DNA of 16,616 nt, taken from positions 1-16,616 of the forward strand of contig SSGY01000018.1 in NCBI GenBank assembly GCA_008017145.1, written 5' to 3'. Source of the stretch: Neisseriales bacterium (GTDB lineage Bacteria > Pseudomonadota > Gammaproteobacteria > Burkholderiales > UBA11063). The position numbers were made by a program, and so were the translations under genes. Under the pieces are notes generated by a model, which did not search any database, was not told the DNA's origin, and saw only the letters and a list, made by a program, of their open reading frames with translations. Below are positions 15,411 to 16,616 of the stretch, in pieces; position 1 is the first letter of the stretch, and the number at the start of each line of letters is the position of its first letter.

Positions 15411-15446
15411 TAATTAGCAGTTCGCTTTGTGGTGAGCTGCTAATTA
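15411..15446 (+). terminator. Long stem-loop after the propeller-like lipoprotein gene
   Basis: TAATTAGCAG (15411-15420) and CTGCTAATTA (15437-15446) pair perfectly. Inner pairing (TTCGC with GTGAG, including two G-U pairs) extends the stem to about 15 bp with a 6-nt loop. No T-run follows, so termination is probably incomplete or helped by Rho. Confidence 0.5.
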
Positions 15447-15547
15447 CTAAAATCTATTTAGTTAATCATTCTGTAAAAATTTAAGCTCATAAGAAGTATA
15501 TATCGTTTAGGCACTCCTGACTATACAAAAGAACTTGAGAAATAACC

Positions 15548-16282
15548 ATGAATAGAAACATCCTTAGACATCATGTTGTGAAATTATGTTTATGTATGGG
15601 AATAGCCACAGCTTTAATGACTTCATGCAGTAGGGATAGTAATACAGGAGCTTTTGAAGGTAAAACGCAGATTATAGCGACTAATAAACCTGTGACTATA
15701 AAGTTGACGGTAGAGCCACGGTTAACAAAGGATATAAAAGGTGATTTTACTCAAAGTGTTCCATATTCGATTCAAGAGCGTTCGTGGCATAAGTTGCTTG
15801 ATGGTCAACTTAAATGTAATTTAATGCCTGACAGTAGACTTAAGTGTGAAACTACTGATAGTCTAAATACTCTTATTGAAGGTAAAACTTATCGTATTCT
15901 TGTTTTCAATCAGCGGGTTATTGCTAATCATGCCAAAGAGAATGACGAAATAGGCTGTGATTATTTTATATATGATAAGTCACGGGTTCCAAACATGGCT
16001 ATTACAGCAAAAACATCTGGAGAATGCTTGTTGTGGCAATTAAATCATGATACAGGATTTGGTGAAGAAGAAATTCGTCGCCGGGTTTATAATGTGCTAA
16101 ATGATAGCAGTCTTGGAGATCATTTTGATTTGCCTTTGGAGCTATATAATCTATATAAAACTTATGATACTGAGCACGATTGGCAAAAAGCGTTATTTGA
16201 GCTAACTAAAGCGATAAAAGAGAACAAACCATTGCCGTCGACAGGTAAGCCTCGGGTTGTAGCTGGGGGTAGATTATTTTAA
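15548..16282 (+). CDS. Lipoprotein of unknown function
   Basis: A 244-aa protein with a basic N-terminus, a hydrophobic stretch and a less typical lipobox LMTSC (lipidated Cys27). The ATG has GAGAA about 10 nt upstream. Residues 40-130 look like a small beta domain rich in Thr and Lys, with Cys pairs in LKCNLMPDSRLKCET. Further Cys follow at IGCDYFIYD and GECLLW, so two periplasmic disulfides are possible. This fits a need for the DsbD pathway but does not prove one. The C-terminal part is helical (EEEIRRRVYNVL through KALFELTKAIKENK) and ends in a short basic tail. I do not recognise a family. It follows the propeller-like lipoprotein by 149 bp and a stem-loop, and may be expressed separately. 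Confidence 0.55.
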   Translation: MNRNILRHHVVKLCLCMGIATALMTSCSRDSNTGAFEGKTQIIATNKPVTIKLTVEPRLTKDIKGDFTQSVPYSIQERSWHKLLDGQLKCNLMPDSRLKCETTDSLNTLIEGKTYRILVFNQRVIANHAKENDEIGCDYFIYDKSRVPNMAITAKTSGECLLWQLNHDTGFGEEEIRRRVYNVLNDSSLGDHFDLPLELYNLYKTYDTEHDWQKALFELTKAIKENKPLPSTGKPRVVAGGRLF

Positions 16283-16346
16283 GATAAGAGAAAGCAATTA
16301 AAAAAATATTAACTCTAGGTTTGGCAACTAGTTTTATTCGAGAGTC

Positions 16347-16360
16347 TATTATTAATAATA
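16347..16360. repeat. Perfect 14-bp AT palindrome before the transposase gene
   Basis: TATTATTAATAATA reads the same on both strands and lies 69 bp before the ATG at 16414. It might be a protein-binding site or part of the insertion element's end. In such AT-rich DNA a chance origin is also possible. Confidence 0.35.
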
Positions 16361-16428
16361 CTAGAAGTTACGCATTGACAAAGAGTATGATAATATGATT
16401 GTTAAGACAAAATATGCTTGGTATTAAA

Positions 16429-16616
16429 ATGAAAATTAAGAGTAAACCATCAACAGCAAGGTGCAACGAAGAAATCTATAGTGCTTATTTAATGAGCGAA
16501 CCACACAATGCAAGTTGTTTGAGATTATCCGAAATTATGCCTGAGATATCTCATGATAGCGTCAATCGTTTTTTGCTACGTGAACGATTTAATGGTTATG
16601 ATCTTTTCACTGAAAA
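16429..16616 (+). CDS. N-terminus of a probable transposase (cut by the window end)
   Basis: An open frame of at least 62 codons runs off the right edge. The ATG at 16429 begins MKIKSKPS; the ATG at 16414 in the same frame would add five residues, and neither has a clear ribosome-binding site. The visible part includes LRLSEIMPEISHDSVNRFLLRERF, an N-terminal helix-turn-helix-like pattern found in IS4/IS701-type DDE transposases. The catalytic residues lie beyond the window, so family and intactness cannot be judged. A TTGACA lies at 16375-16380 but no matching -10 box follows at normal spacing. The element's left end may fall between 16283 and 16413; I cannot place its terminal repeat without the right end. 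Confidence 0.6.
   Translation, partial: MKIKSKPSTARCNEEIYSAYLMSEPHNASCLRLSEIMPEISHDSVNRFLLRERFNGYDLFTE

Noticed and set aside
16283..16413. Terminal inverted repeat of the insertion element
   Set aside because: Without the right end of the element no pairing can be tested; the short ACTCT/AGAGT pair here is too small to count.
1..16616. CRISPR array, tRNA or rRNA genes
   Set aside because: I saw no regularly spaced direct repeats and no tRNA-like or rRNA-like segment.

Overview
The window comes from an AT-rich Gram-negative bacterium, most likely a low-GC proteobacterium. Supporting this are a DsbD-type inner-membrane reductant carrier, a periplasmic acid phosphatase, several lipoproteins with Gram-negative lipoboxes, and Shine-Dalgarno-led genes including TTG and GTG starts. 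I cannot name the genus from sequence alone.

Left part (1-3430), ordinary chromosomal genes on the + strand: a periplasmic HAD-type acid phosphatase, a shortened DsbD whose ribosome-binding site is buried in a strong hairpin, a PhnA/YjdM-family zinc-ribbon protein, and a LysE/RhtB exporter, closed by a two-way stem-loop.

Middle part (3430-6980): two minus-strand genes form a tandem operon of secreted ETX/MTX2 (aerolysin-type) beta-pore-forming proteins. Directly upstream of their promoter lies a decayed, fused second copy of the phnA and lysE ends. The toxin pair is therefore bracketed by a live and a dead copy of the same locus, which suggests that the island arose through a duplication or rearrangement.

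Right part (6980-16616): a minus-strand PAS-like/LuxR-type regulator is preceded by a small unknown protein. Diverging from them is an operon of a large lipoprotein (842 aa, with a hydrophobic hairpin and helical region resembling alpha-pore-forming toxins) and a lipoprotein with a Pro-Thr linker and a seven-bladed propeller. A second unit follows: a secreted protein resembling MACPF/CDC pore formers, a propeller-like lipoprotein and another lipoprotein. The window ends in the start of a probable transposase gene.

The most interesting finding is regulatory. The inverted repeat CAATAG-N10-CTATTG (one mismatch in one copy) occurs three times: before the regulator unit, before the 842-aa lipoprotein and before the MACPF-like gene. 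In each case exactly 21 nt separate it from a plausible -10 box. This is what a class II activator site would look like, and the LuxR-type protein is the obvious candidate to bind it and to control itself. I read the right part as a regulon of two parallel operons, each a candidate pore-forming protein followed by a propeller-type lipoprotein, under one local regulator. The ETX pair has its own promoter without this site. All functional assignments for the toxins rest on reading motifs by eye and need profile or structure searches.
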